DNA of 64,000 nucleotides from JAMZMI01 sp963848175 (GCA_963848175.1 CAWKCO010000004.1:1-64000); one strand, 5' to 3'. Positions 20,301 through 29,597 are shown, numbered from the stretch's first letter. Made by a program: numbers and translations. Notes: generated by a model from the letters alone, not told the origin.

Positions 20301-21369
20301 TAGCGATAGTGGTGTGGATGTAATTGTAAATGGTACTACCATTCAATCGTTCTTCATTCCAAAAGCCTCAGCCCCACAGACTTTTAGTGTCGATAACCTT
20401 GATATCAATGGTACTTTTGAACTAAGGTTTGAAGGGTACAATAACTCAGACGTTCAGATTGATGATATTACTTGGGTGGGTCAGTCGCAGAGTTTCTATA
20501 CATTGGTTGTTAATAGTGGATCAGGTGATGGTGATTATTTGGCTGGAACTTCAATCAATATTTCAGCAAATGCTGCTCCAGCAGGTAAGGAATTTGACCG
20601 ATGGACAGGTGGTGTGAGCAATGTTGCCAATGTGAATGCGATGAATACCACTCTCACAATGCCTACCAATGGTGTGACAGTAACAGCTACATATAAAGAT
20701 ATTGTTTCAACAGGAGGTATGGAAGATTTCAATAACATGCCAACGGCAAATGAGTGGTCTACTGGATCGTTTGTCGGAAATGATGGTATCACATGGAACT
20801 ATGTAAATGTGAAACGTACAAATACGATCAATGGAAACACCATGAAGCTTGATAATGACGCAAATGGGGAGATATCAGCAACCTTGGCAGGACCAATTAA
20901 CACACTCACCTTCAATGTGGCTCCAACAGGTACGGCTCAAATGAGTGGAGTGGAAGTGTTTGCAAATGGTGTTTCTATAGGTACGGCTGATATACAAGTT
21001 GCAACTCAGCGTTCAGTGACATTCCAAAATGTGAGTACCGCATCTTCAGTGGTTCTTTCATTTAAAGGATATAATAATGCGGATGTTCAAATCGATGATA
21101 TCACATGGAGTGGTAGCGGAGGATCAAGAAATGCAGATGATCAAAATGCAGTGGTGTCTGAGAAACTCATCGTGTTTCCAAATCCAACATCAGATTTTAT
21201 AAGCATAAACTCTGTTCAGCCTGTAGATGTCAGAATTTTCGACTTGAACGGCATGTTGTTAATACGTCAAACACTTACGGATAATCAAAAAATAGATATT
21301 TCGAGCTTCAAAACAGGGCTTTATATAATTCAAGCCGGTGGAGAGGTGTTTAGAGTGATTAAGCAGTAA
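17302..21369 (+). CDS. T9SS-exported GH74/sialidase-like beta-propeller protein 2
   Basis: 1355 residues. It is a paralogue of the preceding protein, with a very similar propeller (same Asp boxes YRSDNYGQSW and SLDNGYSW and the same GTGAWRRQ end). Signal peptide about 1-21 (MMAQ), propeller about 22-832, BACON-like domain about 838-915. The tail differs: jelly-roll domain (GGMEDFS to QIDDITW), one InlB-like repeat, a second jelly-roll domain (GGMEDFN to QIDDITW), then a T9SS sorting domain ending FRVIKQ. The domains were shuffled around a conserved head. Codon choice also differs from the paralogue, so the duplication is not recent. Both probably act on the same class of extracellular glycan. 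The catalytic residues and substrate are unknown. Confidence 0.85.
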   Translation: MRISKLLTIVLTMILSIPMMAQPSNWGNVNRWESLNPGGGGQIQDIYFDQNVDGRIWFSSDMEGVYRSDNYGQSWTYVSKDLSHGMAFVIAQEHNGSKTYQGGLHGAHSSPNGGAANPQNVTWDLIPETKGDAIASIGISANNQTVVLAPGWQNKDPQKGQGALIDPIQNLTTDKFNGPREVYVSTNAGSTWNTVKYDNQNGYRNIFGVSIHQGNGNIYLGAAAGVYVSTNNGSSFNRISDPSGALGDPGNASTIAKRPDGGSRGVCLSPDGKFIYAVYQTVASSDYANKRWAVYVAKTSANGITGGWQQIMNGLSGESEWYDPKVDPRSTSTKHRVLLGTVWNSNQNRVGLWEATVNINGSNQITSHSWQEVLNLPKNGRCYDYEPSWESRDFIVRAYDYTPTSWSSHQIISMGGMNVFLGNANGADFPCSSWNEVYGEVISSHNGVVMSHERGFSSPYCYDVDSYDSYMIQGNADHGILQSLDNGYSWTSEEGPQGITNSMSVLTIPVNPPLVLADMRKGYGAPNQAVGGIYAKVIDLNDIGTKDSWRLVGGAVPNNQGTTYGLPSRNFRAMVHDPSIPQRVYVSTRGKSGVAEGGVYITDNIVAVYNGNGSWRKITPSSMDLLDLRDVWVDPNNSNYVYVRSAGTGTNASLFRGVRSGSSYNWTDMQSVMKNADDLYAWNKSGQTWLVAAGEIAGQYGVFICDAPRNSGWGNASSWSFTGMDIDESLTLRPEKWVEPNEPIEFSGLAAYNDQIIVTTSVPNHKKGLGAFTGKINSNGSVSWSDWSLASGNNRLIENPTSLQAKIKIENNKPYYYVALAGTGAWRRQVSAPPATCSLNTSKSSHNFGSSSGSTNVNITTSGSFTVNDNAGFITTSVSGNTVTISVAANTSSSSRSGVVTISGCQNKTISISQDGENSPPPSGDGGMEDFSLMPVANQWSDGSYIGNDGIEWTYFKVKRTNTINDNTIKLDNSAGAYVSADISGGLTALNFAVSPTGTGSDSGVDVIVNGTTIQSFFIPKASAPQTFSVDNLDINGTFELRFEGYNNSDVQIDDITWVGQSQSFYTLVVNSGSGDGDYLAGTSINISANAAPAGKEFDRWTGGVSNVANVNAMNTTLTMPTNGVTVTATYKDIVSTGGMEDFNNMPTANEWSTGSFVGNDGITWNYVNVKRTNTINGNTMKLDNDANGEISATLAGPINTLTFNVAPTGTAQMSGVEVFANGVSIGTADIQVATQRSVTFQNVSTASSVVLSFKGYNNADVQIDDITWSGSGGSRNADDQNAVVSEKLIVFPNPTSDFISINSVQPVDVRIFDLNGMLLIRQTLTDNQKIDISSFKTGLYIIQAGGEVFRVIKQ

Positions 21370-21398
21370 TGAAGTTGTAGTTTTTAGGTTTGGTGAAA

Positions 21399-21427
21399 AA
21401 GCCGCTGTGATTCACAGCGGCTTTTTT
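21399..21427 (+). terminator. Terminator of propeller gene 2
   Basis: The perfect hairpin AAGCCGCTGTGA/TCACAGCGGCTT followed by T6 lies about 30 bases after the stop. Confidence 0.9.
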
Positions 21428-21588
21428 GATTTTTAACTATTCGATTTTAGGAATTGAGATTAGTTATTAACCGTGATTTTCAGAAAGAGGCCTAACTTTA
21501 ATTTTTCAGGTAAGAGCACATAAAAGGTGTCTCTTGAAATAGAACCAACACTACATAATCAAACTCATTCCGTTGAAAGCCACATAGC

Positions 21589-22779
21589 ATGTATCAAAGA
21601 ACTCTAATTGCTTTTATTGCCCTTTTTTTGTTGTCGTCGCTTGCATCAGCTAGTGATACTTTGAAAATCCATAAAGTGGAAAAACACCCAGTTTTTGATG
21701 GTTTGGCCAGCGATTCTGCTTGGGTAAACTTAGATTGGCATGCTCTTGATCAGGTGTGGATTCCTTGGCAAGCTCAATATGATTCTGCTGACTTTTATGG
21801 TAGATATAAGGTAGCATGGAGTGAAGAGGAAAACCTGATGTACTTCATTGTTGAAATTACTGACGATATAGTGGTTGATGGTTACGAGTATGGTCTCCAA
21901 AATGCGGGGTATCATAATTATGACATTGTAGAGGTTTTTATTGATGAAAATCGCTCTGGAGGGTATCATATATTTGATGCTACAGGGAGCTTAGGTAATA
22001 ATGCCGAAAATGCTTTTTCTTATCATATCAATGCCAACTATCCTTTGGATGGCGAAGTGCAATTAGAAAAAACCGTTGAGGATTTGGTTGGAACAGGTTG
22101 GGGAGACAGATATTTTGCTAATTATGAAAGTCACTTTCCTGATTTTGCTTTGAGGAAAAATGGAGATATGTATACTTGGGAGTTTTCTATGAAAGTTTAT
22201 GGCGAGAGCTATGTTTCTCAAAACCCTTCGGAAGATGCTCGCATTATTCTTGAGGAAGGCAAGAAAATGGGGTTGTCTTTGGCTTATTGTGAAAATGACG
22301 ACCTTAATGAATCGCCTGCTCAACGAGACGTCTTTTTCGGAAGCACACCTGGCAATGCAAATATGTTGGAGAATGTAGATGGTAGTTTAGGGTTTAATCA
22401 ATTTTGGAAAAATGCAGATTTGTTTGGTTTGGCTGTTTTGGAAGGAGTGAAAATGCCAGATGTAGTTATAGAAGAACCAGAAGAGCCTGAAAATCCTTCG
22501 ACTAACGATTCTCTTGCCGCTACCCTACATGCAAATCATGAAGTTTCTTCTTTCAAGATATTTCCAAACCCAGTATCTGATCAGCTTTATTTTAGAGGTG
22601 AGGAGAATGTTCTTAGGATTGAAATTATCAATATTTCGGGTATATCAATGAAATCGTATGAAATGCTCGATATCAAAAATGGCATACTCGATATTTCAGA
22701 ATTGAAGTCAGGTATGTATTGGCTAAAGGCTTGGTCTTTTGATGAGAGTGTTTCGTTTCATAGAATTGTGGTGCTATGA
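21589..22779 (+). CDS. CBM9-like sugar-binding protein with T9SS sorting domain
   Basis: 396 residues. Signal peptide about 1-21 (LLSSLASA). Residues about 25-285 match the carbohydrate-binding CBM9 layout: an opening PVFDGLASDSAW, the strand EENLMYFIVEITDD, VEVFIDENRSGGYH in the middle, and a late GLSLAYCENDD strand. A Glu/Pro linker (near 290-300) precedes a T9SS type A sorting domain (FPNPVSDQLYF to the end). It is therefore exported to the cell surface or medium. It follows the two propeller genes on the same strand behind a terminator, and probably binds the same extracellular carbohydrate. No catalytic domain is visible. Confidence 0.82.
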   Translation: MYQRTLIAFIALFLLSSLASASDTLKIHKVEKHPVFDGLASDSAWVNLDWHALDQVWIPWQAQYDSADFYGRYKVAWSEEENLMYFIVEITDDIVVDGYEYGLQNAGYHNYDIVEVFIDENRSGGYHIFDATGSLGNNAENAFSYHINANYPLDGEVQLEKTVEDLVGTGWGDRYFANYESHFPDFALRKNGDMYTWEFSMKVYGESYVSQNPSEDARIILEEGKKMGLSLAYCENDDLNESPAQRDVFFGSTPGNANMLENVDGSLGFNQFWKNADLFGLAVLEGVKMPDVVIEEPEEPENPSTNDSLAATLHANHEVSSFKIFPNPVSDQLYFRGEENVLRIEIINISGISMKSYEMLDIKNGILDISELKSGMYWLKAWSFDESVSFHRIVVL

Positions 22780-23113
22780 TGTTTGACCTAGCATAGATGC
22801 AGGCTTAGTCATTGGAATGATAGAATTACAAAAGATTATTTATGATCCATTTTAGGTTTAAATATTATGTTTCCACACTTCTCATTCAAGTTGCTAGATG
22901 TTGTTTTTCGTGAGAAATGTCCGTAGAGAATCCTCCACAAACCATGAAAGTAATTCCCCTCCCAATGTAATGAATGTTTATTTGGAGCGTTTCTAGCGCT
23001 TTGACCCTCTTGGAATCAATTTTGCGTCATTTGGTATGATGATCTGGTAATTGGGAGGGATAGTTATATCCACCGCTGGATCAATCATTTTGTAGAATTA
23101 AAACCATACAGAT
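22780..23113. other. Intergenic region, no gene seen
   Basis: 334 bases without a credible reading frame, hairpin terminator or RNA gene that I can recognise. Confidence 0.5.
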
Positions 23114-23374
23114 ATGAAGACGCAAGAAAGAATGCCCAAGAATAAAACATATAATCCCGAGATTACAGAAGATGACCTGCAAGCGATAGGTGAGAAAAAG
23201 CAAAATTTGAGAAAGGATGAAGGGGATGATGAAATGCTGAGAGAACGTAAAAAAAAGGTCGATTTTGAAGGAAAAAATCTAGACGTTCCTGGCAGGACTT
23301 TGCCAGAGGATCGGACTTCAGATGAATTGAAAGATGAAGAAAATCAACATTACAGTATTAGGAGGAGAGGGTAA
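23114..23374 (+). CDS. Small highly charged protein of unknown function
   Basis: 86 residues, very rich in Glu, Asp, Lys and Arg, with no hydrophobic segment, so cytoplasmic. It contains the phrases YNPEITEDDLQAIGEK and LDVPGRTLPEDRTSDEL. Compact proteins of this style recur in Cytophagales and Sphingobacteria as conserved hypotheticals, often with stress-type expression, but no function is known to me. It is followed by a bidirectional terminator. Confidence 0.65.
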   Translation: MKTQERMPKNKTYNPEITEDDLQAIGEKKQNLRKDEGDDEMLRERKKKVDFEGKNLDVPGRTLPEDRTSDELKDEENQHYSIRRRG

Positions 23375-23421
23375 TGAAGACTTGGAACGTTCTCCGTACT
23401 AAACCACTCGGAAGATACAAT

Positions 23422-23459
23422 CACACAAAAAAGCGGCTTATGGCCGCTTTTTTTTGTGT
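23422..23459. terminator. Bidirectional terminator
   Basis: AGCGGC-CATA-type hairpin (AAGCGGCTTATGGCCGCTT) flanked by A6 on the left and T9 on the right, between convergent genes. The flanks CACACAAAA and TTTTGTGTG extend the symmetry. Confidence 0.88.
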
Positions 23460-23471
23460 GATGGAGTAGGG

Positions 23472-24930
23472 TTAGGAAATATCACCCATACAGATGTATT
23501 TGATTTCCAAATACTCGTCAATACCATATTTAGAACCTTCGCGACCAACACCACTTTCTTTGATTCCTCCAAAAGGCGCAACGGTAGTGGAAATAAGTCC
23601 CGTATTTACTCCGACCATTCCATATTCCAGTGCTTCACTCACACGCCAAACACGTGAGATGTCTTTGCTGTAAAAGTACGATGCCAGTCCAAAAGGTGTA
23701 TTGTTGGCCATTTGAATAGCTTCTTCCTCTGTTTTGAAGCGGTAGACAGTGGCTATTGGGCCGAAAATTTCTTCCTGATGGATTTCCATTTTTTCATTTA
23801 CATCTATGAGCACGGTTGGTTCCATTAGGTTTTTGTCCTTGTCGACAACTTTTCCTCCGTAGCATAATTTGGCGCCTTTATCTGTGGCTTTAATCAGTAG
23901 TTCTTGAACAAATTCGGTGGCAGAATCATCAATCAACGGGCCGATATCTACGCCTTCCGTCATGCCATCACCGACTTTCAGTTTGCTCACTTGGAAGATC
24001 AGTTTTTCCACGAAAGTGTCATGAATACTGTCTTGCACAAAAATCCTGTTGGTGCACACGCAGGTTTGGCCGGCATTTCTAAACTTGGATTCTATCACCC
24101 CCTGCACGGCTTTGTCTATGTCGGCATCATCGAAAACCAGAAACGGAGCATTTCCACCCAATTCCATAGATACTTTTTTGACGTTTTCGGTAGAGGCTTT
24201 CATGAGCACTTTTCCGATTTCGGTAGACCCAGTAAAGGAGATTTTTCTGATGGTTTTACTCTCAGTAAAAATCTTACCAATCGTGCTCGATTTACTGCTT
24301 GTAATCACATTGAAAACTCCTTTTGGGATACCAGCTTCTTCAGCCAGATGCTGCAATTGCAAGTGCAGATAGAGGTGTGTTTTTGGCTGGTTTAACCAAA
24401 AAAGTACACCCAGCGGCCAACGCAGGAGCGGCCTTTCGTGTGATCATCGCGTTGGGGAAATTCCACGGTGTAATGGCGGCCACTACGCCTACGGGTTGCT
24501 TGATGGTGATAATGCGCTTGTCGGCCGCATGAGAGGGGATCACATCGCCATACGTGCGCTTAGCTTCCTCGGCAAACCATTCTACAAACGAAGCACCATA
24601 AACGATTTCTCCAATAGCTTCTTTCAAGGGTTTTCCTTGTTCCAAGGTCAATATTTTTCCCAACTCATCCTTGTGCTCAATCATTAAATCTCCCCATTTC
24701 CTGATGAGCTTGGCGCGATCTCCGGCTGTTTTTTTCCGCCAACCGTCCAGCGCCTTTTCTGCCAATGCTATGGCTTCTAAAGTTTCGGCTTCTTCCAAGT
24801 CAGCAACCTCGGCTAAAAGATCACCATTGTATGGGTTGGTTACGGCAAATGTTTTTCCGCTTTTAGCAGCTGTCCATTCTCCGTTGATATAGCTTTTGGT
24901 CTGAAATAGGGATTGATGTTTGAGTTGCAT
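23472..24930 (-). CDS. gabD: NAD(P)-dependent succinate-semialdehyde dehydrogenase (one frameshift)
   Basis: About 485 residues; oxidises succinate semialdehyde to succinate. Family motifs are the opening SYINGEW, the Rossmann stretch AITPWNFPNAMITRK, KPAKNTPLSALA, FTGSTEIGK, the catalytic Glu in MELGGNAPF and the catalytic Cys in NAGQTCVC, then EEIFGPIA and the end PFGGIKESG. The frame breaks near 24350 in ALAIAA/LAEEAG, where one base too many ends the first frame early; the second frame continues to the native stop. All catalytic parts are present. It lies 3 bases after the GABA aminotransferase, so the two form the end of one operon and two steps of one pathway. Confidence 0.88.
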
Positions 24931-24933
24931 GGT

Positions 24934-26211
24934 TTATCCTTTTGTGCTTTTTGCTAAAGCAGATTCGAAAATTTGAAGCGCCTGATCTATTTGTTGCTCT
25001 GTGACGATAAGTGGAGGAATCCATCGAACCACATTTTTGTAGCTGCCGCAGGCGAGCATAAGCATGTTTTGATTCAGGCAATGAGCTATTACGTCTACGG
25101 TGGTCTGCGCGTCAGGTTTGCCATCCGCGGTACTGAACTCCGTGGCGATCATAAGCCCATGACCTCTCACATCTCCAATCTGAGGGTATTTCTCTTGTAG
25201 TTGCTTTAATCCAGCGACCAGTTGCTTTCCACGGGCTGCTGCATTTTCAACGATCTTTTCTGAAAGCAATGTGTCGATGGTAGCGCATGCAGCAGCACTG
25301 GCGATGGCACTTCCTCCACCGTAAGTTCCGCCGTGAGTACCAGGAGCCCATTTGCTCATAATTTCTTTGGAAGCTCCAATACCTGAAATTGGCAACCCAC
25401 TGCCAAGACCTTTGGCCATGACAAGAATGTCTGGAGACACATCGGCGTGTTCTAAACAAAACATTTTTCCTGTTCGTCCAAAACCGGATTGTACTTCGTC
25501 GATTACAAGCATGATACCATGTTGGTCACAAACTTCTCTTAGGTGATGAAGGAATTTTGCCGGAGCAGGCACGTAACCACCTTCACCAAGTATAGGCTCT
25601 ATGATGATGGCTGCTGTTTCGTCAGGCGCAGTTTGTCCAGTCAATAGCAAGTCCAGTTGCTTTTTACAAAACTCAATGGTGGTATCCTCATCCCAGCCAT
25701 AGTAGTAGCTATAAGGAAATGGAGCAACGAAAATGCCCGAAGGCAGTGGCGTGTATTTGTGTCGGTATACTGTCTTGGAGGTAGTCATGGCCATGGTCAT
25801 GTGTGACCTGCCGTGAAAGCTTCCTTGAAAAACGATAATATTCGGTCGGTCAGTTGCATGTTTGGCGAGCTTTACTGCCGCTTCGGTAGCTTCTGATCCG
25901 CTATTGGCGATGAAAAACTGCTCAATGCTTGGCGGGGTGATCTTGCTTAATTTCTCCGTGAGTGTCAGGGTGGATGGCGCCATTACGCAATTCATTTGCG
26001 CAAACATCAACTCTGCGGTCTGCTCCTGTACTGCTTTTACCACTTTGGGATGGCAGTGCCCAGTGTTTACCACGCCAATTCCAGAAGTAAAATCCATGTA
26101 TTGCTTGCCATCAGCATCGTAAAGGTAGATGCCTTCACCTTTCACAGGTTTGAGTTTGGTTAGATGTGTCCAAACAGGCGATAAATAGCTCTCGTCAAAA
26201 GTATGTTGCAT
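24934..26211 (-). CDS. gabT: 4-aminobutyrate aminotransferase (class III)
   Basis: 425 residues, PLP-dependent. It shows GIGVVNTGHCHPKVV, NSGSEATEAAVKLAK, FQGSFHGRSHMT, the Asp motif VIDEVQSGFGRTGK, the Schiff-base Lys in VMAKGLGSG and GTYGGGSAIASAAA. These are features of the GABA/ornithine-type class III aminotransferases; the position next to SSADH makes GABA the best substrate, giving succinate semialdehyde. It lies 20 bases downstream of the aldehyde dehydrogenase gene. Related omega-amino acids (beta-alanine, 5-aminovalerate) are possible alternatives. Confidence 0.85.
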   Translation of the reverse strand: MQHTFDESYLSPVWTHLTKLKPVKGEGIYLYDADGKQYMDFTSGIGVVNTGHCHPKVVKAVQEQTAELMFAQMNCVMAPSTLTLTEKLSKITPPSIEQFFIANSGSEATEAAVKLAKHATDRPNIIVFQGSFHGRSHMTMAMTTSKTVYRHKYTPLPSGIFVAPFPYSYYYGWDEDTTIEFCKKQLDLLLTGQTAPDETAAIIIEPILGEGGYVPAPAKFLHHLREVCDQHGIMLVIDEVQSGFGRTGKMFCLEHADVSPDILVMAKGLGSGLPISGIGASKEIMSKWAPGTHGGTYGGGSAIASAAACATIDTLLSEKIVENAAARGKQLVAGLKQLQEKYPQIGDVRGHGLMIATEFSTADGKPDAQTTVDVIAHCLNQNMLMLACGSYKNVVRWIPPLIVTEQQIDQALQIFESALAKSTKG

Positions 26212-26230
26212 TGCTGTAGATGTATCTTAG

Positions 26231-27697
26231 TTAATATGCGATCCAGACCGCTTTTTCTTTTGTATATAGTTCAATGGCGCTCTTGCCCATTTCTTTTCCA
26301 TTGCCGCTTTCTTTGAATCCCCCAAATGGCACGGCCGCATCGAAGAGGTCATAGCCGTTGATCCAAATACTCCCAGCGTCTATATCGTTGGCAAAACGCA
26401 TGGCTTTTTTAAGGTCTGTCGTCCAAGCTGCCGCAGCTAGCCCGTATTTCGACGCATTGGATTTAGCCACTACTTCTTCATAGCTTTCGAAGGAAGAGGC
26501 TGCCAAGACAGGGCCAAAAATTTCTTCTTTTACGATGGTCAGATCTTCGTTTTCATGGGTGAAAAGCGTAGGAGGGAGGAAGTAGCCATCCGCCAAGTCT
26601 TCGTCTCTTTTTCCGCCCATGCGCAATTCTGCACCTTCCTTTTTGCCTTTGTCTATGTAGGACAAAATTGTATTTAGTTGCTTCTCGCTAATGATTGGCC
26701 CTAAATCTGGATTGGTGAGTCCATCACCAAGAGTTAGTTTTTCGGCGTGTTCTTGCAGTGTGTCTATTACTTGCTCGAAAATTGGTTTTTCCACGTATAG
26801 CCGCGATCCAAGTGTACACTCTTGTCCTGAATTATAAAAACCTGTCCAGTGTAGCGTGGGTAAAAGCGACTCCAAATTAGCATCTTTGAAAATGACATTA
26901 GGGGATTTGCCTCCAAGTTCTAGACTTACCTTTTTGAGGTTGCTGGCCGCTGAAGCCGCCATTATTTTTCTCCCCACAGCCGTGGAGCCTGTGAAACTTA
27001 CTTTATCAATGTCCGCATGATGTGCTATGAGTGAGCCTGTAGTTCCATCTCCTGTGAGTATGTTTACCACTCCTTTTGGGAATCCAGCTTCTTTTATTAA
27101 TTCTCCAAGATAAAGAGCTGTTAGAGATGTTTGTTCTGCGGGTTTGAGTACACAGCAGTTGCCACAAGCCAAAGCTGGTGCAAGTTTCCAAGCAGCAATC
27201 ATTAGTGGGAAATTCCAAGGAACAATAAGTCCAACCACACCCAAGGCTTCTCTTTTGGTGTAAACCAATTTATTGGGCGAGCCCACAGGAATACTCGATC
27301 CTTCTATTTTAGTCGTCCAACCTGCGTAGTATCTAAAATGTTGAATGGCTGCTTCTACATCGTAGATTGCTTTGTTCAGAGGCTTACCATTGTCAAGCGT
27401 CTCCAGCTCTTGCAAAACACTTTTATCTCGCTCCATCAAATCAGCAAGTTTCCATATGAGGTTTGCTTTTTCAGATGGGCTAATGGCCGTGTTCCATGAT
27501 TGCTCAAAAGCTGAACGGCAAGAGGATACTGCTGCGTCTACATCAGCTTCATTAGCAGTTGAGAGAGTGGTTAGTTCATCGCCATTTGCAGGATTGATGC
27601 TTGCAAAGTGATCGGCGGAATGTGTCTGAACCCATTCATTGTTAATGAACAATTGATGCTCTTGATCAAGGAATGAAGATGTCTTTGGAGAAAGCAT
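26231..27697 (-). CDS. Aldehyde dehydrogenase (4-aminobutanal / broad amine-derived aldehyde type)
   Basis: 488 residues, intact. Motifs: FINNEWVQ, IVPWNFPLMIAAWK, FTGSTAVGRK, the catalytic Glu in LELGGKSPN, the catalytic Cys in NSGQECTLGSR, EEIFGPVL and PFGGFKESGNGKE. It is closer in style to betaine-aldehyde/aminoaldehyde dehydrogenases than to SSADH. With a GABA aminotransferase next door and an SpuC-like aminotransferase divergent, oxidation of 4-aminobutanal to GABA is a reasonable inference. The 97-base gap before it on the minus strand contains a small hairpin (27712-27733) without a T run in this direction. Confidence 0.82.
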   Translation of the reverse strand: MLSPKTSSFLDQEHQLFINNEWVQTHSADHFASINPANGDELTTLSTANEADVDAAVSSCRSAFEQSWNTAISPSEKANLIWKLADLMERDKSVLQELETLDNGKPLNKAIYDVEAAIQHFRYYAGWTTKIEGSSIPVGSPNKLVYTKREALGVVGLIVPWNFPLMIAAWKLAPALACGNCCVLKPAEQTSLTALYLGELIKEAGFPKGVVNILTGDGTTGSLIAHHADIDKVSFTGSTAVGRKIMAASAASNLKKVSLELGGKSPNVIFKDANLESLLPTLHWTGFYNSGQECTLGSRLYVEKPIFEQVIDTLQEHAEKLTLGDGLTNPDLGPIISEKQLNTILSYIDKGKKEGAELRMGGKRDEDLADGYFLPPTLFTHENEDLTIVKEEIFGPVLAASSFESYEEVVAKSNASKYGLAAAAWTTDLKKAMRFANDIDAGSIWINGYDLFDAAVPFGGFKESGNGKEMGKSAIELYTKEKAVWIAY

Positions 27698-27794
27698 TTT
27701 TTGTTGTTTATGGACTGCTTGCAGCAGTCTTTTGAAATTTATTTATATAAAGTACCAGTCTTCAGTATTGCCGAAAGTCGGGTAGTCATAGTCT

Positions 27795-29021
27795 CTATGT
27801 ATTACTTAATTCTAGTGCGGCGTGAAGCAAAACGTTCGCTCCTGCGATTACCTCTTCCTTTTTCGCACTTTCAAGTTCATTGTGACTTAGTCCATCTTTG
27901 CATGGTATGAAAATCATGCTTGTTGGTATTACTTTGGAAACATAGACCGAATCGTGCCCAGCGCCACTTACCATTTCTTTAGCAGGAAAATCGAAAGTTT
28001 TTGTCGCAATTCTTACAGCCTCGATGCATTTCTGATCGAATGCTACTGCTGGTGAATGCCAGATTTCTTTGAGCTTAGTAATGAAGCCTTCTTCTGAGCC
28101 ATATTCTTCTACTACCTGTAGCAAGGAATCGTGCATTTCTGTAAGTGTTTCTTCATTGGGGTGGCGAATATCAACCGATATTGTGAGTTGTCCAGGGACT
28201 GTGTTTCTCACTCCCGGAGAGGCGTCTAAATAGCCTATCGTAATTTTGGCATCTTCTCCAAAAGTATCAGTCATGTGATAGAGCATTTGCAGGATATTCA
28301 AGCTATGCTTTACTGGGTCTCTTCTGAATTTCATCGGGCTAGGGCCGGCATGTGTTTCTTGTCCCGAAACGATCAGATCGTACCATCTGATTCCTTGCAC
28401 GCCTGTTACAATGCCTATCGTTTTTTCTTCGGCTTCAAGAATAGGCCCTTGTTCTATATGTACCTCAAGGGAGGCGCTAAATTCTGTAGGTGATATCTTG
28501 TCAATGCCTATGTATTGAATTTGATCCAATGCTTCTTCTAGCTTTACGCCTTTTTTATCTACTTGATTGTAGGCATAGTCCAAAGTAAAAGTCCCAGCAA
28601 AAACTCCTGAACCTATCATGGCGGGAGCAAAGCGCGCACCTTCTTCGTTTGTCCAGGATGCAATTTCAATAGACGCTTTGGTGTCAATATTTAGGTCATT
28701 GAGTGACTCAATGACTTCAAGCGCTGCGAGTACTCCGTATACTCCGTCGTATTTTCCGCCAGTTGGTTGGCTGTCTAGGTGACTACCCAGTAATATGCTT
28801 TTGGCCTTTGGATCTGTTCCAGATCTTCGTGCGAAAATGTTACCTATTGCATCAATGCGAATTGAGCAATTGGCCTCCTTACACCATTTTATAAAAAGAT
28901 CTCTGCCTTGTTTGTCTTCTTCCGTGAGCGTTACTCTACATACCCCACCTTTCTTTGTAGCTCCAATTTGAGCTATTCCCATTAATCTATCCCAAAGCCG
29001 CTCGCCGTTTACTTGTTTCAT
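27795..29021 (-). CDS. M20-family Zn-dependent carbamoyl/amidohydrolase (HyuC/AllC type)
   Basis: 408 residues. The metal-binding motifs of the N-carbamoyl-L-amino-acid hydrolase / allantoate amidohydrolase / beta-ureidopropionase group are all present: GSHLDSQPTGGKYDG (His and bridging Asp), WTNEEGARF, LEVHIEQGP and the late LSHNE; the dimerisation segment has GQETHAGPSPM. Members remove carbamoyl groups (releasing CO2 and ammonia) or hydrolyse related ureido compounds. It overlaps the Lrp regulator by 4 bases and heads the minus-strand catabolic operon. With an agmatine deiminase in the divergent operon, N-carbamoylputrescine is an attractive but unproven substrate; beta-ureidopropionate is the main alternative. 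Confidence 0.85.
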   Translation of the reverse strand: MKQVNGERLWDRLMGIAQIGATKKGGVCRVTLTEEDKQGRDLFIKWCKEANCSIRIDAIGNIFARRSGTDPKAKSILLGSHLDSQPTGGKYDGVYGVLAALEVIESLNDLNIDTKASIEIASWTNEEGARFAPAMIGSGVFAGTFTLDYAYNQVDKKGVKLEEALDQIQYIGIDKISPTEFSASLEVHIEQGPILEAEEKTIGIVTGVQGIRWYDLIVSGQETHAGPSPMKFRRDPVKHSLNILQMLYHMTDTFGEDAKITIGYLDASPGVRNTVPGQLTISVDIRHPNEETLTEMHDSLLQVVEEYGSEEGFITKLKEIWHSPAVAFDQKCIEAVRIATKTFDFPAKEMVSGAGHDSVYVSKVIPTSMIFIPCKDGLSHNELESAKKEEVIAGANVLLHAALELSNT

Positions 29022-29512
29022 TTGTCAGAAGAAGATCCGTTTTTGGTGATCGGAGTATTTACATCATGGTTTGCCCATTTTAGTACCTGTAAATAAGTGG
29101 TCGTATTGATTTCATGAACTCCTTCTACGTTGTACATGTGGTCATTCATGATTTGTACTAGCTGTTGATTGTGCTTACAAATAAGGTTGACCTCAATGTC
29201 ATATTGACCAGCTGTAAATGCTAAAAAGCTTACTTCAGGAATTTTCATCAATCGTTCAGCTACAGCTTGTTTTAGCGAAGAAGGTTTTATAACCAAATTA
29301 ACTCGTGCGTAGGTGTTGTTTCCAACAATAGTAGGATCTATCCAGCCAATGATATGTAGAATGTTGCTTTCTACTAGGCGATTGTAGCGGTTTCTAATGG
29401 TTCCAACCGACAGCTTGGTTTCTTCAGAAATATCAGTAAAAGATTTTCTTCCATCTTCCTGAAGATGGTTCAGAATAGCTATGTCGGTTTTGTCAAGTTC
29501 AAATGCTTCCAT
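29018..29512 (-). CDS. Lrp/AsnC-family transcriptional regulator
   Basis: 164 residues. An N-terminal winged helix-turn-helix (DIAILNHLQEDGRKSFTDI, ETKLSVGTIRNRYNRL) is followed by the AsnC ligand-binding alpha/beta domain (LAFTAGQYDIEVNLICKHNQQL). It is the first gene of the minus-strand operon and faces the divergent aminotransferase gene, so it most likely controls both directions in response to an amino compound. Candidate operators lie in the 327-base gap at its 5' side. Confidence 0.9.
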   Translation of the reverse strand: MEAFELDKTDIAILNHLQEDGRKSFTDISEETKLSVGTIRNRYNRLVESNILHIIGWIDPTIVGNNTYARVNLVIKPSSLKQAVAERLMKIPEVSFLAFTAGQYDIEVNLICKHNQQLVQIMNDHMYNVEGVHEINTTTYLQVLKWANHDVNTPITKNGSSSDK

Positions 29513-29597
29513 TCAGGGCTTTTAATTAAGTGTTTAGTGTATTAGGTGATATCAGGGCGCTAAAATACCGATGAAAAGTAATATAAAAAAGAACTAA

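Noticed and set aside
27712..27733. Terminator between the M20 and aldehyde dehydrogenase genes
   Set aside because: The hairpin GACTGC/GCAGTC has its T run only on the plus strand, where no gene ends; it would not stop the minus-strand transcript.
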